Under the pieces are notes generated by a model. The model saw nothing but the letters and a program-made list of their open reading frames with translations, was not told the DNA's origin and ran no database searches. This document shows, one piece after another, positions 61,694 through 64,000 of a DNA stretch of 64,000 nucleotides. A program made the position numbers and the translations under genes. Each line of letters starts with the position of its first letter. Position 1 is the first letter of the stretch. The stretch comes from Butyrivibrio hungatei (lineage in GTDB: Bacteria > Bacillota > Clostridia > Lachnospirales > Lachnospiraceae): NCBI RefSeq assembly GCF_900101605.1, contig NZ_FMUR01000004.1, positions 62,001-126,000 on the forward strand. The letters run 5' to 3'.

Positions 61694-61966
61694 CTAGCGC
61701 ACATACTTCGAAAAATCAGACCATATAAGTGTGATAAAGCCTGAAAGCTCGGTCATCATCCAGTTTCCCGTCAGCATTATCATAAGAAATACGCATATTA
61801 CCTTAGGAACAAAGGTAAGCGTCTGCTCCTGGATCGAAGTAACCGTCTGAAATATCGAAATAATAAGTCCGACAATCATCGAGGTTAAAAGAACCGGAAG
61901 CGACATCTTAATAACGAGCATAAGTCCCTGATTTACGATCGTATTGATATCGGCCATTGTTATCAT
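61694..61966 (-). CDS. fliQ: Flagellar export protein FliQ
   Basis: A 90-residue protein with two membrane helices: the first (GLMLVIKMSLPVLLTSMIVGLIISIF) ends in QTVTSIQEQTLTFVPK, the FliQ signature, and the second is KVICVFLMIMLTGNWMM. The ATG at 61966 is eight bases after GGAGGA; the ATG three codons on is a weaker choice. Confidence 0.95.
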   Translation of the reverse strand: MITMADINTIVNQGLMLVIKMSLPVLLTSMIVGLIISIFQTVTSIQEQTLTFVPKVICVFLMIMLTGNWMMTELSGFITLIWSDFSKYVR

Positions 61967-61997
61967 ATAAACATTCCTCCCCTATCTCACAACAAAA

Positions 61998-62942
61998 CTA
62001 ATAGAACGACTTGACCAGATTGCCGATAATAAGGCTCCATCCGTCCGCAAGGACAAAAAGAAGTATCTTAAACGGCATCGAGATCGTAGTCGGCGGAAGC
62101 ATCATCATACCCATACTCATAAGTACCGATGCCACAACCATATCGATAACAATAAATGGAATATATATCAAAAATCCAATAATAAATGCTGTTCTAAGTT
62201 CGCTTACAATAAAACTCGGAATCAGGACAACATTGGGAATACTCTCAAGTTCTCCGTCCCACTCGGTCTTGTTTATCTCCATAAAGAGTTTTACGTCCTT
62301 GGTCTGAGTCTGACCGTACATGAACTGCCTAAACGGCGCCATTGCAACCTTTCCAAACTCTTTCTGGTCTATCTTTCCTTCTTCAAAAGGAATGACCGCA
62401 TCATTATAAACAGTCGTCAAAGTGGGCTGCATAATGAAAAGTGTCATAAACAAAGCAATCCCAATCATCACCAGGTTCGGCGGAGATGTTTGGGTTCCTA
62501 TCGCGGTTCTGGTAAAATGAAGCGCCACGATGATCCTTGTAAAAGAAGTCATCATCACAATAAGTGTCGGCGCAAGGGATATGAGCGTTAATGTAATAAG
62601 AATTCTCAAAGATCCGCTCAGTGATCCGTTTCCGTTGTCATATGTAACGGTAACCGTATTTGCAATATTAAGTTTTTTAAGATCGTCAGGGGACTCTGCT
62701 GAACCCGGATCTGTAATATTTGTTCGTTCAGCTTCAGAACCTGTAAGATTAGATTTTCTCGAATTGGTAGGATCGGTAGGTTTGGTATCTTCAACCACAT
62801 TTTCGGTAGCCACTACCTTAACCGGCACCGCAAGTGACAAAAAGAGTATCAGAAAAACAGACAAAAAGGCTATAAACGCCCCTTTTTTCAAACGACGTTT
62901 TTCAAAAATATTCTTTTTATTCTCTCCCCACTGTTTACTCAT
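61998..62942 (-). CDS. fliP: Flagellar export protein FliP with extended N-terminus
   Basis: A 314-residue FliP. The conserved part starts near residue ~105 (SLRILITLTLISLAPTLIVMMTSFTRIIVALHFTRTAIG) and includes PPNLVMIGIALFMTLFIM, AFIIGFLIYIPFIVIDMVVASVLMSMGMMMLPP and LADGWSLIIGNLVKSF. In front lie a membrane/signal helix (AFIAFLSVFLILFLSLAVPV, residues ~23-42) and a low-complexity Thr/Ser/Pro/Glu segment (~47-90), longer than in E. coli FliP but seen in Clostridia. Confidence 0.95.
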   Translation of the reverse strand: MSKQWGENKKNIFEKRRLKKGAFIAFLSVFLILFLSLAVPVKVVATENVVEDTKPTDPTNSRKSNLTGSEAERTNITDPGSAESPDDLKKLNIANTVTVTYDNGNGSLSGSLRILITLTLISLAPTLIVMMTSFTRIIVALHFTRTAIGTQTSPPNLVMIGIALFMTLFIMQPTLTTVYNDAVIPFEEGKIDQKEFGKVAMAPFRQFMYGQTQTKDVKLFMEINKTEWDGELESIPNVVLIPSFIVSELRTAFIIGFLIYIPFIVIDMVVASVLMSMGMMMLPPTTISMPFKILLFVLADGWSLIIGNLVKSFY

Positions 62943-62958
62943 AATTTATTTCTTAAAC

Positions 62959-63288
62959 TCACTTTTTTATTTTTTCAAGAATTTCGTTGAAGCTCAATGT
63001 ACCTGCATTTTCGGAATTGTCAAAAACAAGTGATTCCTTATCAAGTTCGCATAATGCAGTAACTTCATCCTTCCCCACTGCGATAGCCATATACTTATCG
63101 CCAAGACGCACGATCTGAATATACTTGGTAGTGGAGATCCTTCCCGTCTCCAAAACCTCAATATTCCTGCCGCTGTTCTTTTCCTTCTGGTAACCTGCAA
63201 GCCACTTGGTCACATAATAAGTAAGCCCAAGAACCAGAACAAAGATTATTAAGATGGCAATAAACTGCAAGTAAGATTCGACTGACAT
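62959..63288 (-). CDS. fliO: Flagellar export accessory protein FliO
   Basis: A 109-residue FliO: one N-terminal membrane helix (YLQFIAILIIFVLVLGLTYYV), then a small cytoplasmic domain with NIEVLETGRISTTKYIQIVRLGDKYMAIAVGKDEVTALCEL, the family core. It assists FliP assembly. It lies between fliY and fliP, with only 34 bases to fliY. Confidence 0.9.
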   Translation of the reverse strand: MSVESYLQFIAILIIFVLVLGLTYYVTKWLAGYQKEKNSGRNIEVLETGRISTTKYIQIVRLGDKYMAIAVGKDEVTALCELDKESLVFDNSENAGTLSFNEILEKIKK

Positions 63289-63322
63289 TATGCAAACACT
63301 CCATCTGCTTTCTTTTCAAATA

Positions 63323-64000
63323 TCATTGAACAATCTCGGTCACACGAACACCGAAACTTTCTTCGATTACAACAACTTCACCTTTTGCAACGAACTTTCC
63401 GTTTACAAGTACGTCAACAGGCTCACCGGCGACCTTATCAAGCTCGATAATGGTACCGGGCGCAAACTCCAGGATATCCGATATCGGCTTAGCCGTTCTT
63501 CCAAGCTCAACCGTAACTTCAAGCGGAACGTCCTTGATGATGCCGATATTTTCTCCGCCGGCCATCATTCCGGGTCCGCCTGCAAATGTCTGGAACTGCG
63601 CAGGCTGAATGTTCATATTCATCATCTGCGGCATCTGCATCTGTGGCATTCCCATGCCCATCGGAGGAGTCTGCATCTGTGGCATTCCCATCTGTGGCAT
63701 CTGCATTTGCGGCATTCCCATCTGTGGCATTCCCATTTGTGGCTGTGCCATCATATTTGGATCGGGTGCTGCAGGCGCGGGCGCAGGTTCGGGAGCCGGT
63801 GCAGGTTCGGGAGCAGGCGCAGGAGCCGGTGCATCATTTGCTCCGGAATCAGTAATAACAAGATCCTTAAGTTCTTTTGCGAAATCAACGGGATACAACT
63901 GCATAAGTGTTGAATCCACAAGATCTCCGACCTGCATCTTAAAGGATATCTTTACAAAAGTTCCGCTGAGGAACTCGGCAATATCCGAAGGATCGTCATT
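63323..64000 (-). CDS. fliY: Flagellar motor switch protein FliY/FliN-type (3' part)
   Basis: The last ~225 codons of a larger gene; the reading frame stays open to the window edge ([28 protein letters not shown]). That upstream part resembles the CheC/FliM-like domain of FliY. A Pro/Ala-rich linker and a Met/Gln/Pro repeat follow. The last ~80 residues are the FliN (SpoA) domain: [63 protein letters not shown]. It forms the C-ring of the motor and in Firmicutes may also be a CheY-P phosphatase. The phosphatase motifs would lie outside the window. Confidence 0.93.
   Translation of the reverse strand, partial: NDDPSDIAEFLSGTFVKISFKMQVGDLVDSTLMQLYPVDFAKELKDLVITDSGANDAPAPAPAPEPAPAPEPAPAPAAPDPNMMAQPQMGMPQMGMPQMQMPQMGMPQMQTPPMGMGMPQMQMPQMMNMNIQPAQFQTFAGGPGMMAGGENIGIIKDVPLEVTVELGRTAKPISDILEFAPGTIIELDKVAGEPVDVLVNGKFVAKGEVVVIEESFGVRVTEIVQ
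63621..63743 (-). repeat. 15-bp tandem repeat coding for [10 protein letters not shown] units in FliY
   Basis: Near-identical 15-base units encode the pentapeptides GMPQM and QMPQM about eight times in the linker between the CheC-like and FliN domains, with one degenerate part (QTPPMGM). Codon differences among units are few, so copy number may vary between strains. Confidence 0.75.

Noticed and set aside
63290..63913. His/Ser/Arg-rich plus-strand frame (HLRHSHLW repeats)
   Set aside because: It is the mirror of the Met/Gln/Pro repeat of fliY, with no SD or plausible start.

Overview
The window reads as a chromosomal stretch of a motile, anaerobic member of the Clostridia, most likely a Lachnospiraceae (Butyrivibrio/Pseudobutyrivibrio-like). 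This rests on inference from moderate-to-low GC, AGGAGG-type ribosome binding sites, the rpmB / asp23-like / fakA / recG neighbourhood of Firmicutes, a Bacillus-like fla/che operon with FliY, CheC and CheD, and an energy-converting (Ech) [NiFe] hydrogenase. No tRNA, rRNA, CRISPR array, insertion sequence or prophage was seen. Gene density is very high: no stretch of 300 bases or more lacks a gene, and only two genes (rpmB at 16282 and a large activase-like protein at 19825) lie on the + strand.

Region by region (mostly minus strand, so gene order runs from high to low coordinates). 1-16060: the start of hisZ, recU, two pseudouridine synthases, a secreted cell-wall amidase, a coiled-coil protein, coaD, rsmD, a topoisomerase IV-like pair (parE/parC), a DegV lipid-binding protein, recG, fakA and an Asp23 protein. 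16282-19645: rpmB (+), then a minus-strand group of unfamiliar genes: a truncated sigma-factor-like protein, a catalytically dead rhomboid-like membrane protein with a zinc motif, and two unknowns. 19825-24078: a 1417-residue double ATPase/iron-sulfur protein of the 2-hydroxyacyl-CoA dehydratase activase family with its own strong promoter. 24194-29526: a small coiled-coil protein, metA (acetyl-type), ligA, an RluF-like synthase and mecA.

29577-40008 is one tightly packed operon: a CsoR-family metal sensor, echA-echB-echC-echD-echE-echF (membrane-bound, ferredoxin-linked, ion-pumping [NiFe] hydrogenase), then hypF-hypC-hypD-hypE, which make and insert the Fe(CN)2CO part of the active site. 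The nickel-insertion genes hypA/hypB and a C-terminal endopeptidase gene are absent from the operon; the large subunit ends exactly where a processed one would, so no protease seems needed. 40130-44500: an OhrR/MarR-type regulator, minC-minD-minE (division-site placement) and rpsB-tsf (ribosomal protein S2 and EF-Ts) with a structured leader.

44779-64000 is the 3' two-thirds of a long flagellar/chemotaxis operon running fliY-fliO-fliP-fliQ-fliR-flhB-flhA-flhF-flhG-pilZ-cheB-cheA-cheW-cheC-cheD-(small membrane protein)-sigD-fapA-like-(three accessory genes), ending at a strong terminator at 44716-44754. It encodes the flagellar type III export gate, its placement GTPase/ATPase pair, a c-di-GMP brake protein, the chemotaxis core and the flagellar sigma factor. 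cheY is not in its usual place between fliY and fliO.

The points I consider most worth following are the sigma-like protein lacking region 4 and its membrane partner, the metal sensor heading the hydrogenase operon together with the low-complexity tails on two hydrogenase subunits, the double activase, the rpsB leader, and the lytic-domain-free MltG-like protein closing the flagellar operon.
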